The notes under the pieces: generated by a model
The model's database searches: none
What the model saw: the letters and a program-made list of their open reading frames with translations, nothing else
What the model was told of the DNA's origin: nothing
Shown here: positions 17,452 to 26,098 of the stretch, in pieces
How positions within the stretch are numbered: the first letter of the stretch is position 1
Layout of the letters: each line of letters begins with the position of its first letter
Made by a program: the position numbers and the translations under genes
Source: Gemmatimonadota bacterium
Lineage (GTDB): Bacteria; Gemmatimonadota; Gemmatimonadetes; Gemmatimonadales; Gemmatimonadaceae
Reading direction: 5' to 3'
NCBI GenBank assembly: GCA_947461225.1
Contig: CANHJV010000017.1
Span: 1 to 35,919 of the forward strand
Length of the DNA stretch: 35,919 nt

Positions 17452-18474
17452 CTGACCACAGGCCGCGGCGATATCGAGCCCGCGGCTGCGACGCACCGCC
17501 GTTTCCACCCCGCGCGCCCGCAGCGCGCGGGTAAACGAGGCGATGGCCGAGGCCGATGACGGGACGAAGCCCATCGTGCCGCCGGGATGGAGTGGAATCA
17601 AATTCACGAAGGCGCGGCACTCGCGAGCCAGCTGCGCCAGCTGCGCCGCGTGCGACGGCTGATCGTTGACGCCGCCCAGCATGACGTACTCGAAGGTCAC
17701 GCGGCGATCGAACGTCGCGGCCGCAGCGATCACGTCGGCCAGCGGATACTTCGTGTTGACCGGCATCAGCGATTGGCGCAGCTCATCGCTGGGCGCATGG
17801 ATCGAGATCGCCAAGCGAAACTGCTCAGGGCGTTCGGAGAGCGCTACGATCCCCGGCAGCACACCGACTGTTGAAATCGTGATGTGGCGCGCGCCGATGC
17901 CCAAGGCGCGGGGATCGTTGAGCAGGGACAGCGTGGGATCGACCGCCTTCCAGTTCATCATCGGTTCGCCCATGCCCATGAACACAATGTTCGTGGGAAT
18001 GATCGGCGGCGAGAGCAGGCGAAGCTCCCGAACCTGCCCGGCGATTTCCGACGGTTGTAAGTTCCGCTGGAAGCCCATCGCACCGGTCGCGCAGAACGCG
18101 CACTGCAGCGCGCATCCTGCCTGCGACGAGATGCAAAAGGTGATCCGATCGCCGTCCGGGATGGATACGGTCTCGATCAGCTGACCGTCGGCCATCCGGA
18201 ACAGAAACTTCTCGGTGCCGTCGGTCGAAGTCTGGCGCGTGGCGAGTTCCAGCTGGGGCAGCACGAAGGACTGCGCGAGCGCCTCGCGGAGGCATTTCGG
18301 CAATTCCGTGATGTCGTCGAACGACCGGACCGGACGCTGCCACAGCCGCGCAAAAATCTGCGCGGCCCGATACGACGGTTCGCCGCGATCGCCCAGCCAC
18401 GCCAGGAGTCGTGACAAGGCCGCGTCGGGCGCGAGGTTGAGCAGGTTTTCGGTCGCAGGCGTGTCTGGCATCAT
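17380..18474 (-). CDS. rlmN: Dual-specificity RNA methyltransferase RlmN
   Basis: RlmN is a radical SAM enzyme that methylates C2 of A2503 in 23S rRNA and A37 of some tRNAs. The 364-residue product has the iron-sulfur motif CxxxCxxC at Cys121, Cys125 and Cys128. It also has the two catalytic cysteines: Cys114 (ITFCISSQAG) and Cys339 (DIAAACGQL). The GMGEPMMNW motif that binds SAM is present. The start is ATG 18474, overlapping the stop of the upstream gene (ATGA); ATG 18471 is equally possible. Its 3' end overlaps the LytR_C gene by 72 bases, tail to tail. Confidence 0.96.
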   Translation of the reverse strand: MMPDTPATENLLNLAPDAALSRLLAWLGDRGEPSYRAAQIFARLWQRPVRSFDDITELPKCLREALAQSFVLPQLELATRQTSTDGTEKFLFRMADGQLIETVSIPDGDRITFCISSQAGCALQCAFCATGAMGFQRNLQPSEIAGQVRELRLLSPPIIPTNIVFMGMGEPMMNWKAVDPTLSLLNDPRALGIGARHITISTVGVLPGIVALSERPEQFRLAISIHAPSDELRQSLMPVNTKYPLADVIAAAATFDRRVTFEYVMLGGVNDQPSHAAQLAQLARECRAFVNLIPLHPGGTMGFVPSSASAIASFTRALRARGVETAVRRSRGLDIAAACGQLRTERLGRRLPVATHEDGEIHVA

Positions 18475-19370
18475 TCCTTGAGGATCGAACTGAGCGTGAA
18501 CTGATAAACGGGTCCGAGCCCCGCGATGCCTTCCTCGCGAGCCACGCCGACCACGTACCTCGCATAGTACACCGCGAGCCCCGAGCGGATACGCGTCACG
18601 GTGCCGCCGCCGGCCGATGCGCGCACGATCGCCGCGCGGGCCTCCACGCGATCCAGGCGACCCGAGAGGAACGGTCCTCGCTCGGTTGCGCCCCGATTGA
18701 CGTTGTTCTGGCTCAGGCCGAGCCGAAGCGCGCGTGTCGCCGAATCGCCGACCAGACGGGCGTCCACCGCCGCCACGAACGCGGGCCGATCATCGACCTC
18801 GCGGCTGGGCCGCCACAGGAAGCTGGACACGGCGATCCGCGCGTTCCGCCAGGGCAGATCGTGTACGACCACCCCGAGATCGGCCGCGATGGCCGTGTGC
18901 ACCTCCTGATCCGCCCGTCCTTCGCGCCAGCGAACCGCCACGCCGGCGGTGACATGTGGCACCAGCGTCTTCGCGGCGGTGGCACTGACCAGCGTGCTGG
19001 CGTAGCTGATCTCACCCACGCTCTGTGGATCACTGTCGGTGCGCACCAGGCCGGCCACCGACGTCCGGGCGACCGAGAGCCCGAGGGTCGTACCGGACGC
19101 GCGCCGGAACGACGCGGAGAGTAATTGCCCATCGACGCCTTGTTGCGCGCCGGTGGACAACGAGGCCACACCGAGGCGGAGGCGTTCGCCTGGCCGGAGC
19201 GCCGATGCGGCCGGATTCCACAGTCCGGCACCGGGCTCCGCCGCCAGTGCGGCAGGCTCCAGCACGGCGCCGAGCGGAAATTCCCAAAGATCGCGCGCGG
19301 GGACTGGCTGCGCGGCGAGCCCGCGGGCCCAGCAAAACGCGGCCAACCCGTAGAGGAGCGTACGGCACAT
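18471..19370 (-). CDS. Secreted protein, probable outer-membrane beta-barrel
   Basis: The 299-residue product begins with a signal peptide (MCRTLLYGLAAFCWARGLAA, cleavage after AQ likely). The mature part has EPGAGLWNPAAS, like the xxYWNPAG motif near the start of PorV/UPF0164-type barrels. Alternating hydrophobic and polar strands follow (LRLGVASLS, GTTLGLSVARTS, VTAGVAVRWREGRAD). It ends YQFTLSSILKE rather than with a terminal aromatic. I read it as a small outer-membrane barrel of unknown function. It is upstream of rlmN with an ATGA overlap, so the two are probably cotranscribed. Starts further upstream exist but would place residues before the signal peptide. Confidence 0.6.
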   Translation of the reverse strand: MCRTLLYGLAAFCWARGLAAQPVPARDLWEFPLGAVLEPAALAAEPGAGLWNPAASALRPGERLRLGVASLSTGAQQGVDGQLLSASFRRASGTTLGLSVARTSVAGLVRTDSDPQSVGEISYASTLVSATAAKTLVPHVTAGVAVRWREGRADQEVHTAIAADLGVVVHDLPWRNARIAVSSFLWRPSREVDDRPAFVAAVDARLVGDSATRALRLGLSQNNVNRGATERGPFLSGRLDRVEARAAIVRASAGGGTVTRIRSGLAVYYARYVVGVAREEGIAGLGPVYQFTLSSILKE

Positions 19371-19375
19371 AGGGC

Positions 19376-19405
19376 ACACTAACGGCCCGCGCCTTGGCGG
19401 GTCAA
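19376..19405 (-). promoter_or_regulatory. Candidate promoter for the barrel gene and rlmN, leaderless type
   Basis: On the minus strand, TTGACC (19405-19400) is followed after 18 bases by TAGTGT (19381-19376), and the ATG at 19370 comes five bases later. Transcription would then start at or beside the ATG, giving a leaderless message, which fits the lack of any Shine-Dalgarno sequence. The -35 matches five of six consensus bases; the -10 is weak. The remaining 154-base gap up to aspS must hold the aspS promoter, where I see only an AT-richer patch (19441-19461). Confidence 0.35.
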
Positions 19406-19524
19406 GCGAATCGCGGCGCGTCGTCGCTACCGAGACTGACGTAAATCGTTTAACTTTCATCGTTTGCGGCCGCTTCTCGGCCCCTGCACGTCACTGATTC
19501 GTCCCGTTCGGAGCGCCGCGCGTA

Positions 19525-21327
19525 ATGTCGTCTTTGTCAGAACAGTCCGTGCTCGCCACATCCCTGCGTACCGACACCTGTGGCCTGCTGCGCTCGCAGG
19601 ATGTGGGGCGCACGGTCCGCCTTGGCGGTTGGGTGCACCGGAGTCGCGATCTGGGCGGTCTCGTCTTCATCGATCTGCGCGATCGCACGGGCCTCGTCCA
19701 GTTGGCCTTCGGGCCGGCGTGGAGCGATGCCGAGACGCTGCGGATCGCCGCCGCGGTCGGTGTGGAGTCGGTCGTGTTGTGCGAAGGGGAAGTCGTCGCC
19801 CGTGAGCCGGAGCGACAGAATCCCGAGATGCTCACCGGCACGATCGAAGTGCGCGTGACGTCCCTGCGTGTCGTTGGGCCAGCGGTCACGCCGGCGCTGC
19901 CGGTGGCCCGCGGACGCGGCGAAAAGATGGCGGCCGAGGAGCTCCGCTTGCGGCACCGCTACCTCGACCTGCGCCGGCCGGAATTGCAGGAGAATTTGGT
20001 GTTGCGCCACCGGCTCTTGCAGGTCTCGCGCCGGTTTCTGAGTGATCGGGGATATCTCGAGCTCGAGACGCCCATACTTACGAAGCCCACACCGGAAGGC
20101 GCACGCGATTACCTCGTACCAAGCCGCGTGCATCCGGGCGAGTTCTACGCGTTGCCCCAGTCGCCCCAGATCTACAAGCAGCTGTTCATGTGTTGCGGCT
20201 TCGATCGCTACTTCCAGATCGCCCGCTGCTTCCGCGACGAAGACCTGCGCGCCGACCGCCAGCCGGAGTTCACGCAGATCGACATTGAAGCGTCGTTCAT
20301 CGAGCGAGAGGACATTCTCTCCCTCGCCGAGTCGCTGATTGGTGCGCTATGGACTGAAGCCGGACACACGATTCCGGCGCACTTCGATCGCATGAGCTAT
20401 CGCGATGCCATGGAATTCTATGGCTGCGATCGCCCCGATCTGCGATACGGCCTTCGGCTCGCCGACTACACGGCCGTATTCGCCGGACTCGACTTCGCGG
20501 TCACCACGACCGCAATCGCCAGTGGCGCGCGTGTGCGCGGCCTCATCGTGCCGGGCGGTGCCGCCTGGAGCCGTAAGCAGGTCGACGAGTTGGAAGCGCT
20601 CGCCAAGAGCGCGGGCGCCGGCGGGTTGCTGCGTGTGCGACATGCCGACGGTGCGTACGATGGCCCGTTGGCCAAGTTCCTCACCGACGACGCGCGCGCA
20701 GCCTTGGCGCTCGCCGACGGCGATCTCGCACTGTTCGTGGCCGCTCCCGATCGGGTGTCCAGTCCCGCGCTCGATCGCGTCCGACAGGAGTGTGCGCGTC
20801 GCCTTGATCTGGTCGACGACGCGCTGCAGCGGTTTATCGTCGTGATGGACTTTCCGATGTTTGAGGAAGATCCCGCCACCGGTGCGCTCGCGGCCGTGCA
20901 CCATCCGTTCACCGCGCCGCATCCCGAAGACCTGCAGGCGTTCCCCGACCAGCCGGCGCGTTGGCGTGCACTGGCCTACGATGTCGTCCTCAACGGCACG
21001 GAACTCGGTGGTGGCAGCATCCGTATCAGCGATCCCGCCATGCAGTCCCGTATGTTCTCCTTGTTGGGGATCAGTGATGTCGCCGATCAGGAGCGCCGCT
21101 TTGGCTTCCTGCTCGAAGGCCTCCGAGCCGGTGCGCCGCCGCATGGCGGCATCGCCTTCGGTTTCGATCGGATCGCGATGTTGCTGTCGGGTGCGCCGTC
21201 GCTGCGCGACGTGATTGCGTTCCCGAAAACCACCGCCGCGCGGTCGCTCTTTGAGGGAGCGCCGGTCGCCGTCCCCCAGGAAGATCTCGCGGAATTGCAT
21301 CTCACCGTCACGGGGACCGACGCGTGA
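19525..21327 (+). CDS. aspS: Aspartyl-tRNA synthetase
   Basis: AspS charges tRNA-Asp. The 600-residue class II enzyme has the bacterial layout: an OB-fold anticodon-binding domain (about 15-125), then motif 1 to 3 segments with the GAD insertion domain. Clear marks are TPEGARDYLVPSR, FYALPQSPQIYKQLFM, RDEDLRADRQPEFTQID (motif 2) and AFGFDRIAMLLSG (motif 3). RSRDLGG near residue 43 has Leu where non-discriminating enzymes often have His, hinting at a tRNA-Asp-specific enzyme; that is inference. ATG 19525 opens a long chain of overlapping genes; the stop overlaps the phoH GTG by four bases. Confidence 0.97.
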   Translation: MSSLSEQSVLATSLRTDTCGLLRSQDVGRTVRLGGWVHRSRDLGGLVFIDLRDRTGLVQLAFGPAWSDAETLRIAAAVGVESVVLCEGEVVAREPERQNPEMLTGTIEVRVTSLRVVGPAVTPALPVARGRGEKMAAEELRLRHRYLDLRRPELQENLVLRHRLLQVSRRFLSDRGYLELETPILTKPTPEGARDYLVPSRVHPGEFYALPQSPQIYKQLFMCCGFDRYFQIARCFRDEDLRADRQPEFTQIDIEASFIEREDILSLAESLIGALWTEAGHTIPAHFDRMSYRDAMEFYGCDRPDLRYGLRLADYTAVFAGLDFAVTTTAIASGARVRGLIVPGGAAWSRKQVDELEALAKSAGAGGLLRVRHADGAYDGPLAKFLTDDARAALALADGDLALFVAAPDRVSSPALDRVRQECARRLDLVDDALQRFIVVMDFPMFEEDPATGALAAVHHPFTAPHPEDLQAFPDQPARWRALAYDVVLNGTELGGGSIRISDPAMQSRMFSLLGISDVADQERRFGFLLEGLRAGAPPHGGIAFGFDRIAMLLSGAPSLRDVIAFPKTTAARSLFEGAPVAVPQEDLAELHLTVTGTDA

Positions 21328-22295
21328 ACGGCAACGAGCGCGCCCCCGAGACCGCAACGACACGTGTCTCGGTCGAAGGCGCGGACATGCAAATGCTCGC
21401 GGGCGTCGGCGATGGTAACCTGGTTGAGCTTGGACGCGCGACAGGGACCCGCGTGGCACTTCGCGGCGACAGCCTGACGATCACGGGAGATACCGACAAC
21501 GTCGCGCGCGCCGAGTCCATCGCCACGGCGATGGTCATGCTCGTGCGTGAGGGCAAGACCTTGAGCGCGGATGACGTGCTGCGTCTATCGCTCACCGAAC
21601 GACCGGCCGACGCGCCCGCCGCGACGAACGGTGCCTTGGTGCTGCCGGGCGCGCGGCGCGGCGTGCAGCCCAAAACACCGGGGCAGGCCGAGTATCTCAA
21701 GCAGATTGGCGAGCACGATATCGTTGTGGGTGTCGGACCGGCGGGAACCGGTAAGACCTATCTCGCCGTCGCCGCGGCGGTCGACGCGCTGATGCGAAAG
21801 CGCGTGCGGCGCATCGTGCTGGCGCGTCCTGCTGTCGAGGCGGGCGAGAGCTTGGGCTTCCTGCCGGGTGATATGCAGGCCAAGATCGATCCGTATCTGC
21901 GCCCGTTGTATGATGCCCTCGATGACTTGATTCCGGTCGAACGTCTCCAAAAGCTCATCGAGACGCGCACGATTGAAGTCGCACCGCTGGCCTTCATGCG
22001 CGGACGGACCCTCAGCGATTCGTTCGTCATTCTCGACGAAGCGCAAAATGCGACCGGTCTGCAGATGAAGATGTTTCTCACGCGTCTCGGCGTAAACTCG
22101 AAAATCGTGATCACCGGTGACAAGACGCAGGTTGACCTGCCGCGTCGTGAAGACTCCGGACTCATGCAGATCGAGCGGATTCTGCACGGTATCGAAGGCA
22201 TCTCGTTCCACTACTTCACCGATGCCGACGTGGTCCGCCATCGGTTGGTGCGCGACATCATCCGCGCCTACAATGCTGACGCGGCCGGTGCATGA
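21324..22295 (+). CDS. PhoH-like ATPase (PhoL type)
   Basis: The 323-residue protein has a small N-terminal KH-like region (about 12-80) and a PhoH ATPase domain. Walker A is GPAGTGKT (138-145), Walker B is FVILDEAQN, and VITGDKTQVDLPR follows. These ATPases, usually encoded beside ybeY, are linked to ribosome and RNA handling. It starts with a GTG that overlaps the aspS stop (GTGA) and ends in an ATGA overlap with ybeY. The phoH-ybeY-corC order is a widely conserved neighbourhood and supports the call. Confidence 0.92.
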   Translation: MNGNERAPETATTRVSVEGADMQMLAGVGDGNLVELGRATGTRVALRGDSLTITGDTDNVARAESIATAMVMLVREGKTLSADDVLRLSLTERPADAPAATNGALVLPGARRGVQPKTPGQAEYLKQIGEHDIVVGVGPAGTGKTYLAVAAAVDALMRKRVRRIVLARPAVEAGESLGFLPGDMQAKIDPYLRPLYDALDDLIPVERLQKLIETRTIEVAPLAFMRGRTLSDSFVILDEAQNATGLQMKMFLTRLGVNSKIVITGDKTQVDLPRREDSGLMQIERILHGIEGISFHYFTDADVVRHRLVRDIIRAYNADAAGA

Positions 22296-22762
22296 GTACC
22301 ATGCGTGAGAATCCGCGCGCGGTGTCGGTCCAGGCCGATGGGGTCCGCGTGCCGGTGGCTGCCGATCGTCTGGTGGAGCTGTCGCGCAGTGTCCTCCGCG
22401 CGCTCAAGGTGCCACGCGCCATGATCAGCGTGACGTTTGTCTCGTCGCGCACCAGCGCCGCACTCAATCGCCGTCATCTCGGTCATCGTGGCCCCACCGA
22501 CGTGATCACGTTTGCGTTGGGCGCCGATCCCGCGGGCACCGTCATCGCCGACATCTACATCTCTCCGGACGTCGCGCGCCTGCAAGCGAAAGAGTTCGGG
22601 GTCGGCGTACGCGAAGAGATCGCGCGCCTCGTGGTGCATGGCGTGCTGCACGCCTGCGGCTGGGACCATCCCGAAGGGGACGAACGCACGACGTCGCCGA
22701 TGTGGCGGCGCCAGGAGCAACTGCTGCACCGCTTCTGGATCACGCCGACCCGTACCGCATGA
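22292..22762 (+). CDS. ybeY: Endoribonuclease YbeY
   Basis: YbeY is a zinc-dependent RNase needed for 16S rRNA 3' maturation and ribosome quality control. The 156-residue product has the family motif HGVLHACGWDHPEGDER; His116, His120 and His126 are the zinc ligands. GPTDVITFAL, also typical, lies at about 68-76. The ATG at 22292 overlaps the phoH stop and the stop overlaps the next start (ATGA). Length is normal. Confidence 0.95.
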   Translation: MSTMRENPRAVSVQADGVRVPVAADRLVELSRSVLRALKVPRAMISVTFVSSRTSAALNRRHLGHRGPTDVITFALGADPAGTVIADIYISPDVARLQAKEFGVGVREEIARLVVHGVLHACGWDHPEGDERTTSPMWRRQEQLLHRFWITPTRTA

Positions 22763-24033
22763 GTGTAGTTGCGTGGGGGCTGGCGACCGGCGGCGCCGTC
22801 GTTGCCGCACTCGCCGCCGTCGCCGATGGTGCGCTGCTCTCCGAGCCGCCACTGTCGTCGATCCCTATCGAGCGTTCCACGCTCGCGCCCCCGGCCCCGG
22901 TGGTACCGAGGCCTGTGCCCTCGCGCGAACGGACACACCGCGCCCTGGCGTTTGCGCGCGTGCTGGGCCATCTCGCCGCGGGGGCGGGGATCGCCGTCGC
23001 GCTGGACCTTTCCGGTCGCGCCTCGCTATCCACCGTGGCGCTACTCTTCGGCCTTGGGTTGCTAGTCGTGCTCGCCGCCGAGACAACGGCACGCGTCATC
23101 GGCGATGCCCTCGGCGAAGCGGCCGAGGAGCGCTTGGCCTGGTTCTCAAATGGAGTGGAGCACGTCTGCGCGCCGGTGGTGCGGCTGGGCAATTGGGTCG
23201 AGGCCGCCTTTGCTGAAGTGGTCTCCGACGCCGAGGCGACCATCGAACGCCGCGAGGAAGCTGCGGCTCAGTTCCGTGAAGTGATCACCAGTGAAGCTGA
23301 CGTGTCGCTCGACGAGCGCGACCTGCTCCTCGGGGTCTTCGAGTTCGGCGAGACCACCGTGGAAGAAGTGATGGTGCCGCGTGTCGATATCGTCGGCATT
23401 GAGCAGGAGACGCCGTGGTCGGAGATGCTCGACCGCGTGCGGAGCGCACAGCACTCCCGGGTGCCTGTCTTCGAGGAGACGGTCGACGAGATCGTCGGGA
23501 TCCTCTACGTGAAGGACCTGTTGCCGTCAGTGTTGGCCGACCACGAGCCGGACGGGGGCTGGCAGACCTTGCTGCGTCCACCGGTGTTCATTCCGCCGTC
23601 GAAGCGCATCGCCGATCTCCTGCGCGAGTTCCGCGTGGCCGGTCGGCACATTGCGGTGGTGGCGGACGAGTACGGCGGTACGGCTGGCTTGGTGACGATC
23701 GAGGACGTGCTCGAGGAGTTGGTGGGCGAAATCCGCGATGAGTACGACCAGGAGGAACGGCAGGTCGAGAGTGAAGAAGGCGTGCGCTTCTGGGTGTCGG
23801 GTCGCCTCACACTCGATGACCTGACGGAGGCACTGGCGCACGACTTCCGGCGCGACGACGTGTCGACCGTCGGCGGACTGGTGCTCGAATTGCTGGGCCG
23901 TGTGCCCCGCGCGGGTGAGACACTGGCCGTCGGCCCCTTCAAGGTGATTGTCGAGCGCGTCGTGCGCCGCAAAATCGAGCGGGTCTACCTCGAGCGCGTG
24001 CAGCCGCTCGATACGTCGGCGCGCGAGAGCTGA
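22759..24033 (+). CDS. CorC/HlyC-family CBS-domain membrane protein (first of a tandem pair)
   Basis: The 424-residue product has hydrophobic N-terminal segments (about 1-27, 66-85, 92-112) corresponding to a reduced DUF21/CNNM domain. A CBS pair spans about 205-330 (VEEVMVPRVDIVGI, SRVPVFEETVDEIVGILYVKDLL, VVADEYGGTAGLVTIEDVLEELVGEI). A C-terminal CorC_HlyC domain (about 340-412, VSGRLTLDDLTEAL) completes it. Such proteins are implicated in magnesium or cobalt export. The region between the first two hydrophobic segments is Pro-rich and unlike a normal DUF21, so transport ability is uncertain. ATG 22759 overlaps ybeY; the longer frame from 22702 lies inside it. Confidence 0.85.
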   Translation: MSVVAWGLATGGAVVAALAAVADGALLSEPPLSSIPIERSTLAPPAPVVPRPVPSRERTHRALAFARVLGHLAAGAGIAVALDLSGRASLSTVALLFGLGLLVVLAAETTARVIGDALGEAAEERLAWFSNGVEHVCAPVVRLGNWVEAAFAEVVSDAEATIERREEAAAQFREVITSEADVSLDERDLLLGVFEFGETTVEEVMVPRVDIVGIEQETPWSEMLDRVRSAQHSRVPVFEETVDEIVGILYVKDLLPSVLADHEPDGGWQTLLRPPVFIPPSKRIADLLREFRVAGRHIAVVADEYGGTAGLVTIEDVLEELVGEIRDEYDQEERQVESEEGVRFWVSGRLTLDDLTEALAHDFRRDDVSTVGGLVLELLGRVPRAGETLAVGPFKVIVERVVRRKIERVYLERVQPLDTSARES

Positions 24034-24980
24034 TGCCGCTGCTGATCACGCTCCTGTCGGTGGCGATCGTAGCCACGCTCACCCTGTCCGCGACCGCCGT
24101 GCGGGCTGTGAGCCGTCTGTGGCTGCGGCATTGGATCGAGCGGCGTCACGGCGGGACGGGCGCGATGGCACGCTACCTCGAGCGTCCGGCCCGACTCCTG
24201 CACGCCGCCGCGACGGCGAGCATGCTGACCGTGTTGGCGACCGGTTCCATGATCGCCATGGCCGACGGACTTCGGGCCTGGGAGTTTCTGGTTGACGTGG
24301 TGCTGTATCTCACGTTGCTGGTGCTCGTGGGGCAGTTACTGCCGCGCGCGGTCGGTCGGCGCTGGGCACCGCAGCTCGTGCCGGTACTCGTACCACTGTT
24401 GCGCGTCGTCGATCTGTTCCTGACGCCGTTTCATGTCGTGGCCGATTTCGCTCGGCGCGTCATCGCGTCGGGCCCATCGTCGTCCACCGACGACGATGGA
24501 CGTGAAGGGCTGGAGGAACTCCTCCGCGACGGCGCGTTCGACGACATCAGCTCGACTGAGGAGATGGCGATCATCTCGGGCGTGGTGCAGTTCGGCGACA
24601 AGGTCGTCAAGGACGTGATGTCGCCGCGCGCCACGATTTTTGCGTTGCCGGACGGTTTGCCGGCGGCGGAGCTGGCGTTGCGGGTGGCGCAGGCCGGCTA
24701 CAGCCGGGTGCCGATCTATCGCGACACGCCTGATCAGATTATCGGCATGGTGCATGTATTCGACGTGTTCGTGAGGAGTGGCGAGACGTTACCTCCGATT
24801 CGTCCAGTTACCGTGACGACCTCCACGAAGTCCGCGAAAGAATTGCTGTTCGAGCTGCTGCGCTCGCGGCGACAGTTAGCGATTGTACAGGATGATGCGA
24901 CGGTCGTCGGGCTGGTGACGCTCGAGGACCTGCTCGAGGAGTTGGTGGGTGACATCCGCGATGAACACGACGACGAGTGA
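24033..24980 (+). CDS. CorC-type CBS-domain membrane protein lacking the C-terminal domain (second of pair)
   Basis: The 315-residue product is a relative of the preceding protein. Hydrophobic segments lie at about 3-24, 58-75 and 83-132. A CBS pair follows at about 190-310, with VKDVMSPRATIFALP, SRVPIYRDTPDQIIGMVHV and GLVTLEDLLEELVGDIRDE. It ends at that point, so the CorC_HlyC domain present in its neighbour is missing. The two may work as a heteromer. The start overlaps the previous stop by one base (TGATG) and the stop overlaps the meaB GTG (GTGA). Confidence 0.83.
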   Translation: MPLLITLLSVAIVATLTLSATAVRAVSRLWLRHWIERRHGGTGAMARYLERPARLLHAAATASMLTVLATGSMIAMADGLRAWEFLVDVVLYLTLLVLVGQLLPRAVGRRWAPQLVPVLVPLLRVVDLFLTPFHVVADFARRVIASGPSSSTDDDGREGLEELLRDGAFDDISSTEEMAIISGVVQFGDKVVKDVMSPRATIFALPDGLPAAELALRVAQAGYSRVPIYRDTPDQIIGMVHVFDVFVRSGETLPPIRPVTVTTSTKSAKELLFELLRSRRQLAIVQDDATVVGLVTLEDLLEELVGDIRDEHDDE

Positions 24981-26098
24981 CGATGACTGAAGCGATGGCT
25001 CGACTGTTGGAGCAGTTTCGTGCCGGTAAGCCGGCCGCGCTCGCGCGCGCCGTCAGCATTGTGGAGAATCACCGTCCCGGCTTCGAGCAGATTCTCTCCA
25101 CCGTGCATCCCACGCTCGGTCGCGCGCGTCGCATCGGCATTACCGGACCGCCGGGCGCCGGTAAGAGCACGCTCACCACGCGCTTGGCCCGACGCTATCG
25201 CAATGCGGGGTTGCGCGTCGGCATTGTGGCGGTCGATCCCACGTCGCCGTTCACCGGCGGTGCGCTGTTGGGCGATCGCATCCGGATGGAGGAAGTCGCG
25301 CTCGACCCTGGTGTGTTCATCCGTTCCATGGCCACGCGCGGATCTCTGGGCGGATTGGCCACGGCCACGCGTGAAGTGTGCGATGTACTCGACGGGTTCG
25401 GTATGGACGTGATCCTGCTCGAGACCGTCGGCGTGGGCCAGAGCGAGCTGGATATCTCCAGGGCCGCCGATACCACCCTGGTGGTACTCGTACCGGAGTC
25501 GGGCGACTCCATCCAGACGCTGAAGGCCGGCGTGATGGAAATCGCCGACGTGTTCGCCGTGAACAAGGCGGATCGCCCCGGCGCGGATCGGCTGCGCAAC
25601 GACATCGAACTCATGCTCGGCCTGCGGGCCGGTGCGACCATGCAGAACGTTCCGGCGCACCATGGCGTAGATCTTCGGAACCTGCCGGACCGTGACGCCC
25701 TTCGGGACGCGATGAATCCGGCGCGCGCCGCTCGTGCCGCCGCGCTGGCCGATCAGCCCGAGCAGTGGACCCCACCCGTACTGCGCGTGATCGCCGCCCA
25801 GAATGAAGGCGTCGATGAGGTCGTCGACGCCCTCGATCGCCACGTGCGCTATCTTGAGACCAGTGGCGAGCTTCGCTCGCGGCGACGGGCTCGACTGCGT
25901 GAGCGGGTGATGGAAGTGGTCGAACAGCAGCTCCGTCGGCGCTTGTGGCAGGATCAGGACACCCTCGCCTGGGTGGATGAACGACTCGATGCGCTCGAGG
26001 CCGGCACGCAGGTTCCGTTTGCGGTTGCCGATGCCCTCCGGGCCCGCAGTGCAGCACTTCTCACCGGCGCCGAGTACGCGCCGCTTCAGGATGGATGA
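24977..26098 (+). CDS. meaB: MeaB/ArgK-family GTPase, chaperone for a B12-dependent acyl-CoA mutase
   Basis: MeaB-type G proteins load and protect adenosylcobalamin in methylmalonyl- or isobutyryl-CoA mutase. The 373-residue product has Walker [10 protein letters not shown] (57-65), [30 protein letters not shown] (switch region), [11 protein letters not shown] and the base-recognition motif NKAD. The C-terminal helices form the dimer arm typical of MeaB. It starts at GTG 24977 in a GTGA overlap; ATG 24983 is the alternative. The mutase large subunit follows and overlaps it by eight bases, which supports a chaperone role for that enzyme. Confidence 0.93.
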   Translation: MTMTEAMARLLEQFRAGKPAALARAVSIVENHRPGFEQILSTVHPTLGRARRIGITGPPGAGKSTLTTRLARRYRNAGLRVGIVAVDPTSPFTGGALLGDRIRMEEVALDPGVFIRSMATRGSLGGLATATREVCDVLDGFGMDVILLETVGVGQSELDISRAADTTLVVLVPESGDSIQTLKAGVMEIADVFAVNKADRPGADRLRNDIELMLGLRAGATMQNVPAHHGVDLRNLPDRDALRDAMNPARAARAAALADQPEQWTPPVLRVIAAQNEGVDEVVDALDRHVRYLETSGELRSRRRARLRERVMEVVEQQLRRRLWQDQDTLAWVDERLDALEAGTQVPFAVADALRARSAALLTGAEYAPLQDG

